This document shows, in pieces, positions 16,544 through 25,659 of a stretch of DNA of 64,000 nucleotides. Below the pieces are notes generated by a model. It saw only the letters and a program-made list of their open reading frames with translations, was not told where the DNA came from and did no database searches. The position numbers were made by a program, and so were the translations under genes. Origin of the DNA: Ignavibacteriales bacterium. GTDB taxonomy: Bacteria; Bacteroidota; Ignavibacteria; Ignavibacteriales; Ignavibacteriaceae. Numbering within the stretch: position 1 is the first letter of the stretch; the number at the start of each line of letters is the position of its first letter. The stretch covers positions 682,001 to 746,000 of the forward strand of contig CP065001.1 in assembly GCA_016700155.1 (NCBI GenBank), in the 5' to 3' direction.

Positions 16544-18211
16544 CTATTTCATCATTGGAATTTTAACACCGAACTGTTTTGCATTGTTAGTTGCTCGCTC
16601 ATAACCTGCATCAGTATGGCGGACAATCCCCATTCCAGGATCGTAAGTAAGAACTCTTTCTAATCTTTCAGCGGCTTCTTTTGTTCCGTCAGCAACTACG
16701 ACCATACCAGCGTGGATTGAATTTCCGATTCCAACACCACCGCCATGATGCACTGATACCCAGCTTGCACCACCGATTGAGTTAAGCATTGCGTTGAGTA
16801 TTGGCCAGTCAGCAATTGCGTCGCTTCCATCCATCATTGCTTCTGTTTCGCGGTTTGGTGATGCAACTGATCCGCAATCAAGATGATCTCTTCCGATTAC
16901 AATCGGAGCTTTTACTTTTTTATCAGCAACAAGTTGATTGAATATCAATCCCATCTTTGCGCGTTCACCATAACCAAGCCAGCATATACGCGCGGGCAAT
17001 CCCTGGAAGTGAACTTTCTTTTGCGCCATATCAATCCAGTTGGCGAGTAATTTATTTTCAGGGAATGCTTCTTTAACAGCTTTATCGGTTACATAAATAT
17101 CTTCAGGATCACCGGAAAGTGCTGCCCATCTGAATGGACCTTTACCATCGCAGAACAACGGACGGATAAATTCAGGAACGAATCCCGGAATATCAAAAGC
17201 ATTTGAAACGCCGTTAGCCTGTGCTTCTCCGCGAATGTTATTTCCGTAATCAAAAACTATTGAGCCGAGTTTTTGAAATTCAAGCATTGCCTGTAAATGT
17301 TTAACAATAGTTTTCTTTGAAAGCTTTATGTACTCATCGGGATTTGATTTACGAAGATTCAATGCTTCATCAAATGACATTCCCATTGGTACATATCCAT
17401 TTAAAGTATCGTGTGCAGATGTTTGATCAGTAACTACATCAGGAATTATTTTTCGGTCAATTATCTGTGGAAGTATTTCTCCCGCGTTACCAATTATCGC
17501 AACTGATAAAGCTTTTTTATTTTTCTTCGCATCAAGAACTAAAGATAAAGCTTCATCAAGGTTATCTGTGATAACATCAAGGTAACCGGTTTCAATTCTT
17601 TTTTGAGCGCGTGAACGATCAACTTCAACACCAAGAAAAGCAGCGCCGTTCATAGTAGCTGATAGTGGTTGAGCACCGCCCATTCCACCAAGTCCGGCAG
17701 TAAGAACAAATTTACCTGCTAATGTTCCGCCAAAATATTTTCGTGCGCATTCTGCAAAAGTTTCATAAGTGCCTTGAAGTATTCCCTGGGTACCGATGTA
17801 AATCCAGCTTCCTGCTGTCATCTGTCCGTACATAGTTAGACCGAGTGCTTCAAGTCTGCGAAACTCTTCCCACGTTCCCCATCTTGGAACGAGCATTGAA
17901 TTAGAAATTATAACTCTCGGTGCGTTTGTATGTGTTTTAAATATTGCAACAGGTTTACCTGATTGTACAAGAAGTGTTTCATCGCCTTCAAGATTTTTTA
18001 ATGATGAAATGATAGCTTCATACGCTTCCCAGTTGCGTGCTGCTTTTCCGCTTCCGCCGTAAACAATTAGATCAGATGGATTTTCCGCGACATCCGGATC
18101 GAGATTGTTCATCAGCATTCTCATTGCTGCTTCCTGTATCCATCCTTTGCAGGAAAGTGTATTACCTGTTGGTGCTTTAATTATTTTTGTATCTGTTGTT
18201 GTGAGCATCAT
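16544..18211 (-). CDS. hutU: Urocanate hydratase
   Basis: HutU converts urocanate to imidazolone propionate in histidine breakdown, using a tightly bound NAD+. The 555-residue length and sequence are typical. Family landmarks include Y-G-G-S-G-K-A-A-R-N-W near residue 51, the NAD-binding L-G-G-M-G-G-A-Q-P near residue 174, Q-G-L-P-A-R-I-C-W-L-G-Y-G-E near residue 395, and H-H-G-G-G-V-G-I-G near residue 490. The other histidine-utilisation genes are not adjacent. Its start shares a base with the stop of the next gene upstream, and adenosine deaminase lies beyond. Confidence 0.97.
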   Translation of the reverse strand: MMLTTTDTKIIKAPTGNTLSCKGWIQEAAMRMLMNNLDPDVAENPSDLIVYGGSGKAARNWEAYEAIISSLKNLEGDETLLVQSGKPVAIFKTHTNAPRVIISNSMLVPRWGTWEEFRRLEALGLTMYGQMTAGSWIYIGTQGILQGTYETFAECARKYFGGTLAGKFVLTAGLGGMGGAQPLSATMNGAAFLGVEVDRSRAQKRIETGYLDVITDNLDEALSLVLDAKKNKKALSVAIIGNAGEILPQIIDRKIIPDVVTDQTSAHDTLNGYVPMGMSFDEALNLRKSNPDEYIKLSKKTIVKHLQAMLEFQKLGSIVFDYGNNIRGEAQANGVSNAFDIPGFVPEFIRPLFCDGKGPFRWAALSGDPEDIYVTDKAVKEAFPENKLLANWIDMAQKKVHFQGLPARICWLGYGERAKMGLIFNQLVADKKVKAPIVIGRDHLDCGSVASPNRETEAMMDGSDAIADWPILNAMLNSIGGASWVSVHHGGGVGIGNSIHAGMVVVADGTKEAAERLERVLTYDPGMGIVRHTDAGYERATNNAKQFGVKIPMMK

Positions 18212-18546
18212 TATCCTTCAAAATGATTTGCTAATAAATTTTCATATTGTTTTTGCAGTGATTTGTACAACCATCTTTTAAAGAACCAGCTCTTTTTAAT
18301 TTCCTTATTCATAAAGTCAACATTTTGTTTAAGCTGAAACTTTAGCCGTGTTCTTTCATCTTTTGTAAGTTTTATAACATCATCTGAACCGCTTAGTTTG
18401 GAAATTATGGAGTTGAGAGATTTTGATTCTGCGAAGTACTTACCATCCCCATCAATTTGTTTTAATGACTGTCTGCAAAAACTAAGCAGAAGTTTTTTTT
18501 CATTTTTGTTTAGTTCAAGATTATAGTTTGTGAATAGTTTTTTCAT
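18211..18546 (-). CDS. Small uncharacterised protein between hutU and adenosine deaminase
   Basis: I take the ATG at 18546 (MKKLFTNYNLELNKNEKKLLLSF), giving 111 residues; the longer reading from 18615 lies inside the adenosine deaminase gene. The protein is soluble, lysine-rich and predicted mostly helical, ending in a basic-aromatic segment (KKSWFFKRWLYKSLQKQYENLL). Its start overlaps the end of the deaminase gene by 26 bases and its stop overlaps the hutU start by one base, so it is part of the same operon. No family is recognised. Confidence 0.65.
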   Translation of the reverse strand: MKKLFTNYNLELNKNEKKLLLSFCRQSLKQIDGDGKYFAESKSLNSIISKLSGSDDVIKLTKDERTRLKFQLKQNVDFMNKEIKKSWFFKRWLYKSLQKQYENLLANHFEG

Positions 18547-19714
18547 GTTCTCCTGTGTGGGTATTAAATGATAACAATTGTTCCCTGATCTTCTGGTAAC
18601 CCGGTTTAATAACATTGTAGATGTAATGAAGTCTTTCCTTGTAAGGAATAAAAGCAGACTTCATTGAGTTGATTGAAATTTTTTCCACATCTTCAAGATT
18701 CAATCCGAAGTATTCTATTGCTGTTAAAAATTCTTTTGTTAGAGTTGTATCGCTCATCAAACGGTCATCTGTATTAATTGTGACACGGAATTTTTCTTTA
18801 AAGAAAATTCCGAACGGATGATTTTCAATCCTATCAACTGCACCGGTGTGAACGTTACTTAATAGACATATTTCAAGTGGAATTCTTTTATCAAGAACGT
18901 ACTGGGCAAGATCGCCGAAGCTTAAAACATTCTTCTTCCCATCGATAACAATATCCTCAATAAGATGAGTTGCGTGTCCGATACGATGTGCACCGCACCA
19001 TTGTATAGCCTGCCAAATCGATTCTTTACCGAAAGCTTCACCGGCATGAATAGTAATGTTAAAATTTGCTCTTTGAATAAACTGGAAAGCTTCGATATGT
19101 TTTTTAGGCGGATAGCCGCCTTCTTCACCGGCGAGATCAAAACCAACAACACCCTCATTTTTAAGGTTTACCGCAAGCTCTGCAATTTCAAGAGTGTTTT
19201 TCATATTTCGCATTCCACAAAGTATGAGTCCATAACCAACACCGAAATCCTGTTTCCCTTTTTCTAATCCATTCAATACTGCAGTGACTGTGTCTTCCTG
19301 GTATAATCCTTTTGAAAGATGAAATACAGGTGCGAATCTAGTTTCTACATAACAAACATTATCGTTCTTCATGTCTTCCATCATTTCGTATGCAACGCGT
19401 TCAAGACTTTCTTTTGTCTGCATAACAGCACAGGTATGCTCAAATCCTTGTAAGTATTCAACAAGGTTTCCCTTGTTAGCCCCGCGATGGAACCATTGTG
19501 CTAATTCACCGGAATCATTCGTTGGTAGTTTGTTGTATTTAAGTTCTTTTGCGAGATCAATAATTGTTTGAGGTCTTAGTCCGCCATCGAGGTGATCGTG
19601 CAGAAGGACTTTGGGAACAGCTTTTATTACATCTTGAGTCGTCAAATCAACCTCATTTTTGCTTGTAAAAATATCCTTTTTGGGCTGGAAAATCAATTTA
19701 AATGGTAACGACAA
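18521..19714 (-). CDS. add: Adenosine deaminase
   Basis: This zinc enzyme converts adenosine to inosine. The 397-residue protein shows the family's metal and catalytic motifs: His39 and His41 in L-L-H-D-H-L-D-G-G, T-I-H-A-G-E near residue 231, H-R-I-G-H-A-T near residue 253, and I-N-T-D-D-R near residue 332, where the usual pattern is NTDDP. It is the first gene of a minus-strand operon with the small gene and hutU, which couples purine and histidine salvage by position. Substrate could also be an adenosine derivative such as aminodeoxyfutalosine, used in the futalosine menaquinone route; I cannot separate these by eye. Confidence 0.9.
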   Translation of the reverse strand: MSLPFKLIFQPKKDIFTSKNEVDLTTQDVIKAVPKVLLHDHLDGGLRPQTIIDLAKELKYNKLPTNDSGELAQWFHRGANKGNLVEYLQGFEHTCAVMQTKESLERVAYEMMEDMKNDNVCYVETRFAPVFHLSKGLYQEDTVTAVLNGLEKGKQDFGVGYGLILCGMRNMKNTLEIAELAVNLKNEGVVGFDLAGEEGGYPPKKHIEAFQFIQRANFNITIHAGEAFGKESIWQAIQWCGAHRIGHATHLIEDIVIDGKKNVLSFGDLAQYVLDKRIPLEICLLSNVHTGAVDRIENHPFGIFFKEKFRVTINTDDRLMSDTTLTKEFLTAIEYFGLNLEDVEKISINSMKSAFIPYKERLHYIYNVIKPGYQKIREQLLSFNTHTGEHEKTIHKL

Positions 19715-19870
19715 TTGCTATTAATAGCAGAATAGTTCATAAATAATTTTAATTAGATTGAAATAGTCGAGGACAAGAATATGAATTACTAGCAATGAGT
19801 TTATTCTTGACTCTGCATAGCCAATATGGTAATTTTGATCCCATAATTATTGACTAAAAGCGGAGTTGAA

Positions 19871-21037
19871 ATGCAAATCTCAAAAAGAATAATCGTGTTA
19901 ATATTGTTTACCGGGCTCGCCTTTATGGGCTTCCAATGTTCATCAACAGAGTTAACCAGTGCTAAATTGTATATACAGCAAAAGAATTATGATAAAGCAT
20001 TGGAATCATTGAAATCTGAAGTATCAAAAAACCCCAAAAGTGACGAAGGTTATTACTGGCTTGGTGTAGTTTATAGTGAGAAAGAGAATTATGATGAAAT
20101 GCTCAAAGCATTCGATGCCTCACTTGCTATAAGCAAAAAGTTTGAAACACATATAGAAGATTCAAAAAAATATGCCTGGGCAAATTTGTTTAACAAGGGT
20201 GTAAGTTCTTTCCAAAGGGGAAATAACACTGATAATGAAGACAGCATCAAAATTTATTATGAGCGTTCAATATATCAATTTGAAAATGCTGTATTAATGC
20301 AGCCGGACTCTTCTGATACCTATAAAAACCTTGCATTTGTTTATATCAATGCCGAGAGACCAGATGATGCAATTAAACCACTTCAAAAAATAATTGATCT
20401 GGAAAAAGAATTGGATGGGTACAGGTTGCTTGGAAAGATTTATTACGATAAAGGTTCAGATAAAATGAGTGAGTTTAAAAGTTCAAAAAATTTAGCTGAT
20501 AGCTCAGAAGCAATAAATCAATTTAATAAAGCCATACAGGTTTTGGAAGATGGAAGAAAAACTTATCCGAATGATCAGCAAATCTTATTGTATCTTTCAA
20601 ACTCTTATATAGGCGCGAATAAAATCGATGTAGCAATTGACGCTTTTAAAACCGGTGTTGAACAAGAGCCCGAAAATAAATATTACAGGTACAACTACGG
20701 CGTTTTATTACTTGGAGCTGATAGATTTGATGAAGCTGTTGTACAGTTTACGAAGGCAGTTGATATTGACCCCGAATATCAAAATGCAATCTACAATCTT
20801 GGTGTAACATATGTTAAGTGGGGTACCCATCTTAATAAATTAGCTGAAGACAAAGGCGAAACATCGTCAGAGTATAAAAGTAAATATGAAATGGCATTAC
20901 CTCATCTTGAAAAAGTTGTTGATATGAAAAGTGATGATGCAGCAACCTGGGAACTGCTTGGCAGAGTGTATGGAGTTCTGGGTATGACGGAAAAAGCTGA
21001 AGATGCATTTGATAAAGCAGACAAATTGAACAAATAA
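19871..21037 (+). CDS. TPR repeat lipoprotein
   Basis: The start is set at ATG 19871, five bases after a GGAG Shine-Dalgarno, rather than at an in-frame upstream codon at 19850. The 388-residue product begins with a lipoprotein-like signal (MQISKRIIVLILFTGLAFMGFQCSS). At least eight tetratricopeptide units follow, for example the YYWLGVVYSEKENYDEMLKAFDASLAIS and YNYGVLLLGADRFDEAVVQFTKAVDIDPEYQ segments. It is probably anchored in the outer or inner membrane and binds proteins; partners are unknown. A DUF3467 gene follows after nine bases, so the two are likely cotranscribed. Confidence 0.88.
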   Translation: MQISKRIIVLILFTGLAFMGFQCSSTELTSAKLYIQQKNYDKALESLKSEVSKNPKSDEGYYWLGVVYSEKENYDEMLKAFDASLAISKKFETHIEDSKKYAWANLFNKGVSSFQRGNNTDNEDSIKIYYERSIYQFENAVLMQPDSSDTYKNLAFVYINAERPDDAIKPLQKIIDLEKELDGYRLLGKIYYDKGSDKMSEFKSSKNLADSSEAINQFNKAIQVLEDGRKTYPNDQQILLYLSNSYIGANKIDVAIDAFKTGVEQEPENKYYRYNYGVLLLGADRFDEAVVQFTKAVDIDPEYQNAIYNLGVTYVKWGTHLNKLAEDKGETSSEYKSKYEMALPHLEKVVDMKSDDAATWELLGRVYGVLGMTEKAEDAFDKADKLNK

Positions 21038-21046
21038 AAGATTAAA

Positions 21047-21373
21047 ATGAACCAGAATAATCAACCGCAAGGTCAACAGATAAATATTGAACTGGGTGAA
21101 AAAGAGGCGGAAGGAATCTATTCAAACCTCGCCATAATAACACATTCACCGGCAGAGTTCATTATTGATTTTACCAGGATTGTACCGGGAGTTCCAAAGG
21201 CAAAAGTACATGCTAGAATAATCACTACACCGCAGCATGCAAAGATGTTGATGAAAGCTCTTAAAGATAACATCGACAAATTTGAAGCAAGATTTGGTGA
21301 AATAAGAACGGACGCACCTCCAAATCAACACTTTGGATTTGTGGCTGCACCAAAAGATGAGAAAATAAATTAG
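21047..21373 (+). CDS. DUF3467 family protein
   Basis: This 108-residue soluble protein matches the DUF3467 pattern well: I-N-I-E-L-G-E-K-E-A-E-G-I-Y-S-N-L-A-I-I-T-H-S-P-A-E-F-I-I-D-F and A-K-V-H-A-R-I-I-T-T-P-Q-H-A-K-M-L. The fold is a small beta-rich protein conserved in Bacteroidota, Chlorobi and others; biochemical function is unknown. It follows the TPR lipoprotein by nine bases and is ended by a terminator 30 bases later. Confidence 0.9.
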   Translation: MNQNNQPQGQQINIELGEKEAEGIYSNLAIITHSPAEFIIDFTRIVPGVPKAKVHARIITTPQHAKMLMKALKDNIDKFEARFGEIRTDAPPNQHFGFVAAPKDEKIN

Positions 21374-21402
21374 TACAATTTTAATCTCCAATTGTATTTT
21401 GG

Positions 21403-21437
21403 ATTCCCTTCGCTGAAAAGAGAAGGGAATTTTTTTA
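21403..21437 (+). terminator. Intrinsic terminator after the DUF3467 gene
   Basis: A nine-base stem ATTCCCTTC with GAAGGGAAT (21403-21411 and 21422-21430), a ten-base loop, and an adjoining run of seven T. It closes the TPR-lipoprotein/DUF3467 pair. Confidence 0.9.
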
Positions 21438-21538
21438 TATGGTTCTCTGCTAGATTATTCTCAATTCTTCGCTAATATTTTCGATAATGTTAATAGTAAT
21501 AAAAATTCTGACAGTAACATATTTTATTGGAATGTTAA

Positions 21539-23116
21539 ATGCATAGAGTGGTTTTTTTAAAAGCAGCAATTATTGTGATGATTCTGTCTTCTGCATTCAT
21601 TTCATGCTTTGATTTGCCTGATGAAGTGCTGTTACCCACATGGCAGGTAAATCTTAATGTTCCGTTGATTAATAAAAGTTTTACACTTAGTGAAATAATT
21701 AATGAGAATCCTTATATAAGTGTTGATTCTTCCTCCGGCGATTTAATATACTTATTTCAGTCAGATAATTATTTGCATTATTCCGATATATCTGAATTTA
21801 TGAGTCTCGACTTTGAAACCTCAATTCAAAATATTCCAATGCCTGCATCTGATAATGACAGTGCAATTGTATATGTAGAATTTCCCGATAGTGTTGAACT
21901 TGAAAATGCATTATTCAGTAATGGGAATTTAGCTCTATCGTTTTATAACCCCAGTAGCCACAGGGCGAATATTAATATCAGGTTTCCCGCAATCTTAACA
22001 CCCAACGGAGAGAATCTGTCATTTGATTTTCAGTTGGCTCCTGCAATGTTTGATTCAGTTTCATATAGCCTGGCAAATCATAGATATCAGTTACCCCCGG
22101 GAGGCGTAAATAGCAATAAATTGCAAATTGTCTCCAGGGTTAGCTCTGCCGTTCCTATGCAAACTTATGTTATCGGAAATTTATATATATCCAACTTTTC
22201 TTTCATCAGTGCAGCCGGTTTACTTCCGCCAAAGTCACTTGGGTATAGTGAGGATGTATTTGAACTTGATGTTGACAGTATTGAGAACTTCAGGGATAAA
22301 CTGATATTGGCAGAAGCTTTATTAGAAATCACGGCTGGTTATATATCTCCATTACAGCACCCGGTTGATGTGGAAGTAAGGAATCTAAACATTATAGGAA
22401 TCCGTAATGATGGGACAGAATTTTTTATGAGAGATTCTACCGGCAACATTTTCCATACATTGAGATTAAGTGGAGCATCCGTTAAAAAAAATTATACAGA
22501 ACAAAATAGTAACATTAACGAGTTTGTAGCTTTTCTTCCTGACTCAATTATAGTTCGTGCCGAATATATTATGAATCCTGACCACAAAAGAGTTACAGCT
22601 TCAATTGAAGATTCAATTAAAATTGAAACTGAATTTTCAACAAGAAGTATTCTTTCTCTTCATAACGCAAAAATTCAGGATGTAACTTCATTGGAAATCG
22701 GGCAAAAAGACAGAGACCTGATTGAGGATGGAAGAAGCGCAGACTTTATTATCGAAGTGGAAACTGCTATTCCCGTTGGTATGTGGCTCCGATTAGATCT
22801 GAATGATAGTAACGGAAATTATTTATTTACAATAACAAAAGACATCACCGGCTCCGATTCGGTTTATTTTGAACCGGCAGAAGTGAGTCCCGGCGGAGAA
22901 GTAACCGCATCAATTCAGAGTCAGCCGATACGAATTGTGCTTGATTCAGCCCAGGTAGAAATGCTGTCACGCTCTTACTCCGCGGATTTTTATGTAACAG
23001 TGTCGACGAAACATTCGGGTAACACCCCGCCTGTTTATGTTGCCGTTAGACCATCAGCCTGGTTAAAAATAAAAGCGTACTGTACAACAAATTATAATAT
23101 TGACATTAACGATTAA
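21539..23116 (+). CDS. Large uncharacterised lipoprotein
   Basis: This 525-residue protein has a lipoprotein-type leader (KAAIIVMILSSAFISC, Cys22) followed by D-L-P-D-E-V-L-L-P-T-W-Q-V-N-L-N-V-P-L. The rest is beta-rich with no catalytic motif that I recognise. The W-Q-V-x-L-x-V-P-L segment is common in Bacteroidota/Ignavibacteria surface lipoproteins. An outer-membrane-protein-like gene follows 24 bp later, and the two may form an envelope pair. Function unknown. Confidence 0.8.
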   Translation: MHRVVFLKAAIIVMILSSAFISCFDLPDEVLLPTWQVNLNVPLINKSFTLSEIINENPYISVDSSSGDLIYLFQSDNYLHYSDISEFMSLDFETSIQNIPMPASDNDSAIVYVEFPDSVELENALFSNGNLALSFYNPSSHRANINIRFPAILTPNGENLSFDFQLAPAMFDSVSYSLANHRYQLPPGGVNSNKLQIVSRVSSAVPMQTYVIGNLYISNFSFISAAGLLPPKSLGYSEDVFELDVDSIENFRDKLILAEALLEITAGYISPLQHPVDVEVRNLNIIGIRNDGTEFFMRDSTGNIFHTLRLSGASVKKNYTEQNSNINEFVAFLPDSIIVRAEYIMNPDHKRVTASIEDSIKIETEFSTRSILSLHNAKIQDVTSLEIGQKDRDLIEDGRSADFIIEVETAIPVGMWLRLDLNDSNGNYLFTITKDITGSDSVYFEPAEVSPGGEVTASIQSQPIRIVLDSAQVEMLSRSYSADFYVTVSTKHSGNTPPVYVAVRPSAWLKIKAYCTTNYNIDIND

Positions 23117-23140
23117 TAATATAGTCGAGTAGGTTTAATA

Positions 23141-24574
23141 GTGACTATCGAAATTTTAAATACAAGGATTTTATCAGTACTGAGTATAGTACTGCTGGTT
23201 TCACAGTTTTCTATCTTTGCACAGTACGGATCAACAGGCACCATTGATACAAGGAGTATTGGTCTGGCAAGAACCTCAAATGCTATATCACAAGGAGTGT
23301 ATTCAATCGGTATCAATCCTGCAAATCTTTCCATAGATCAAAAAAGTTTTATTGACTTTACTACCATATTGCCGTTACCTGCTGTTTCCTTAAACAGCGG
23401 AACAAACTTTTTAACACTTAATCAATTCAACTATTTTTTTGGCGGGGTAAACGGCGAACCGAGGATCCTCACTCAGGCAGATAAAGATAAATTCAATACC
23501 TTAATTGAAGATGGGGGATTAGTCTTTATGAATGCTTCAGTAAGCATCTTATCATTCAGTATTAATGTTAATGATGAAGTTGGCGCGTTTGCTTTTGCCA
23601 TACAGGATATTGCCGGGGCTAAACTGTATTTACCATCTGGTGTTACTGACGTGGCGTTTAATGGAAATCCGGTCGGAAAAAGATTTAATCTAGATGATTC
23701 AAATGCAAAAGCATGGTGGATCAGAAACTATTCACTTTCTTATTCAAGGAATGTTGTTCATCCGATAACATCCACATTTGACAGGTTCACTGTCGGTACT
23801 TCAATAAAACTAATTCACGGCTATTCATATATCGGTACAGAAAGATTTGGTGCTAATTTTACTACCGGTTCCTCTCACGAAATATCGGGGTCTACTAATA
23901 TTTTAGGCTATTCGGCTTTTTCTGATGATTTCGGAGTTAAGTATGATTTTGACTCAGTAAGCAGGAAAAGTTCATTTAGCCTGTTCCCATCACCTGCTGG
24001 TATTGGGTATGGATTCGATTTTGGTTTAGCCGCAACCAAGGATAATTGGCAATTCGCATTTGCGCTGACTGATCTCGGTCAAATTGTTTGGAATGAAAAT
24101 ACCGCTTCATTTACAACGTTTGGTGAAGTTTATTTCGATGATTTAAGTAATGATGCGCAGATGGATACTCTTGAAAATAGATTAACCGGAGAAAGTAATA
24201 AAATAAATGAATTTACAACGTCACTACCTTCGGCATTAAGACTAGGAGTTTCGTACAAATTTGAAAAAGATGCAGTGCCTGGTCAATTATTATTAGGCTT
24301 CGACTTTAACCAGGGATTTAATAATTTTCCCGGTAATACAAAATACCCACGGTTTGCGATAGGTGCTGAATGGAAGCCGATAGATTGGGTCCCATATATT
24401 CGTGCCGGTTTTTCCTACAGCTATGAATTTGGATTTAATATGGGAATGGGGATTGGAGTGGATATTAAAATTGTCGAGTTACATTTAGCAACATCGGAAG
24501 TGCAGACTTTAGTAACGCCTAACCATTCAAAACAGTTATCACTTTCTTTCGGATCACGCTGGAAAATTAATTAA
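23141..24574 (+). CDS. Outer membrane beta-barrel-like protein (DUF5723/PorV-like)
   Basis: The start is GTG at 23141; the 477-residue product has a signal peptide ending at ...FSIFAQ. The mature start Y-G-S-T-G-T-I-D-T-R-S-I-G-L-A-R-T-S-N-A and G-I-N-P-A-N-L are typical of FadL/PorV-like or DUF5723 barrel proteins. Alternating aromatic and polar strands and a C-terminal aromatic strand (LSLSFGSRWKIN) fit a barrel. It probably forms a barrel in the outer membrane; the substrate is unknown. It pairs with the lipoprotein just upstream. Confidence 0.75.
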   Translation: MTIEILNTRILSVLSIVLLVSQFSIFAQYGSTGTIDTRSIGLARTSNAISQGVYSIGINPANLSIDQKSFIDFTTILPLPAVSLNSGTNFLTLNQFNYFFGGVNGEPRILTQADKDKFNTLIEDGGLVFMNASVSILSFSINVNDEVGAFAFAIQDIAGAKLYLPSGVTDVAFNGNPVGKRFNLDDSNAKAWWIRNYSLSYSRNVVHPITSTFDRFTVGTSIKLIHGYSYIGTERFGANFTTGSSHEISGSTNILGYSAFSDDFGVKYDFDSVSRKSSFSLFPSPAGIGYGFDFGLAATKDNWQFAFALTDLGQIVWNENTASFTTFGEVYFDDLSNDAQMDTLENRLTGESNKINEFTTSLPSALRLGVSYKFEKDAVPGQLLLGFDFNQGFNNFPGNTKYPRFAIGAEWKPIDWVPYIRAGFSYSYEFGFNMGMGIGVDIKIVELHLATSEVQTLVTPNHSKQLSLSFGSRWKIN

Positions 24575-24576
24575 TT

Positions 24577-25659
24577 CTATCCTTTTGCTCTTACTATATT
24601 ATAAATCGCTCCAGCTAAAAAAATAAAATTCGCAACCCATGCAGTTATGAACGGATCAAGTGCACCATTCTTTCCAAATGCCTGACTGATTTTCATAAAT
24701 ACAAGATATATAAACGTAACAAGAATATTTATTCCAACCTGTACAGCAATTCCGCCTTTCCGTTTGTTTGCAGAAATAGGTAATCCGAAAAGCACTACAA
24801 CCAAACTGGCTGCCGGGAAAGCAAATCTTGAATGATATTCAATTAGCGTGCTGGTAGGATCATTACCTGCCCGCTTCTGATTGTTTACAAGTTCATTAAG
24901 CTCACTCAAATTCATCTCTTCAGGCTTTTGCTGTTTTTTAAGAAGATCATCTGGAGTGAAGTTTAAATCCTTAAGTGCAAGCGAATCAAAGTAAATATCT
25001 TTTTGTCCTGTTGAAATAAAATTTCGTTTAACACCTCTTACAGCAATCCATTCTACCTTTACTGAATCATAGATCATGCTCGTTGCGTCAATTCTGCTTT
25101 TCATTTTTGTAAGATCATCAGGTGAAAATTCCTGGATTGTTACCCGGGTTGCCTGGTTTGCATTATTGTCAAAGTACGAAATACCTATAATCCTTGTTCT
25201 GATATCCTGGAAAAAAATATTACTTCCGGCAAAAGTGAATCCGCGTTTCAGGTAATTACGTTCAATATTTATTTTTGTCTGATTTGCCATCGGAACAAGA
25301 TAACCCGCAAAGTAAACTGAAATACAGCTAACGAGAATTGTTGCTGCAATAAACGGAGCCATAAATCGGTACAGACTTACTCCGCTTGCTTTTATTGCGG
25401 TCAGCTCACTCAGGTTTGCAGTTTTACCCGCTGTAAATAGTGCTGCAAACAGCACGCTTACAGGTGTTATAAGTTTTATTATTTCAGGAGTAAATACAAA
25501 ATAATAATGTAGTATGACGGAACCGGGCACGCCCTGATCAATAAAGTCATCAAGATTTTCAATCGCATCGATGACGACAAATATTAGAGTGAATGCTAGT
25601 ATTCCGAATAATATTGTCTGAACAAACTGACGGATGAGATACTTATCTAAAATTTTCAT
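24577..25659 (-). CDS. lptG: LptF/LptG family permease (LptG-like)
   Basis: This 360-residue YjgP/YjgQ-family membrane subunit is part of the LPS export ABC transporter LptB2FG. It has the family's N-terminal start (MKILDKYLIRQFVQTILFGI), about six membrane helices in two groups of three, and a periplasmic beta-jellyroll domain between them (about residues 135-265). The segment L-S-E-L-T-A-I-K-A-S-G-V-S-L near residue 79 is the coupling helix region. The gene overlaps its paralogue by 17 bases. F versus G is assigned from length only. Confidence 0.88.
   Translation of the reverse strand: MKILDKYLIRQFVQTILFGILAFTLIFVVIDAIENLDDFIDQGVPGSVILHYYFVFTPEIIKLITPVSVLFAALFTAGKTANLSELTAIKASGVSLYRFMAPFIAATILVSCISVYFAGYLVPMANQTKINIERNYLKRGFTFAGSNIFFQDIRTRIIGISYFDNNANQATRVTIQEFSPDDLTKMKSRIDATSMIYDSVKVEWIAVRGVKRNFISTGQKDIYFDSLALKDLNFTPDDLLKKQQKPEEMNLSELNELVNNQKRAGNDPTSTLIEYHSRFAFPAASLVVVLFGLPISANKRKGGIAVQVGINILVTFIYLVFMKISQAFGKNGALDPFITAWVANFIFLAGAIYNIVRAKG

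Noticed and set aside
18211..18615. Start of the small hutU-linked gene at 18615
   Set aside because: The extra 23 residues are encoded within the adenosine deaminase gene and look unlike a real N-terminus; ATG 18546 is more plausible.
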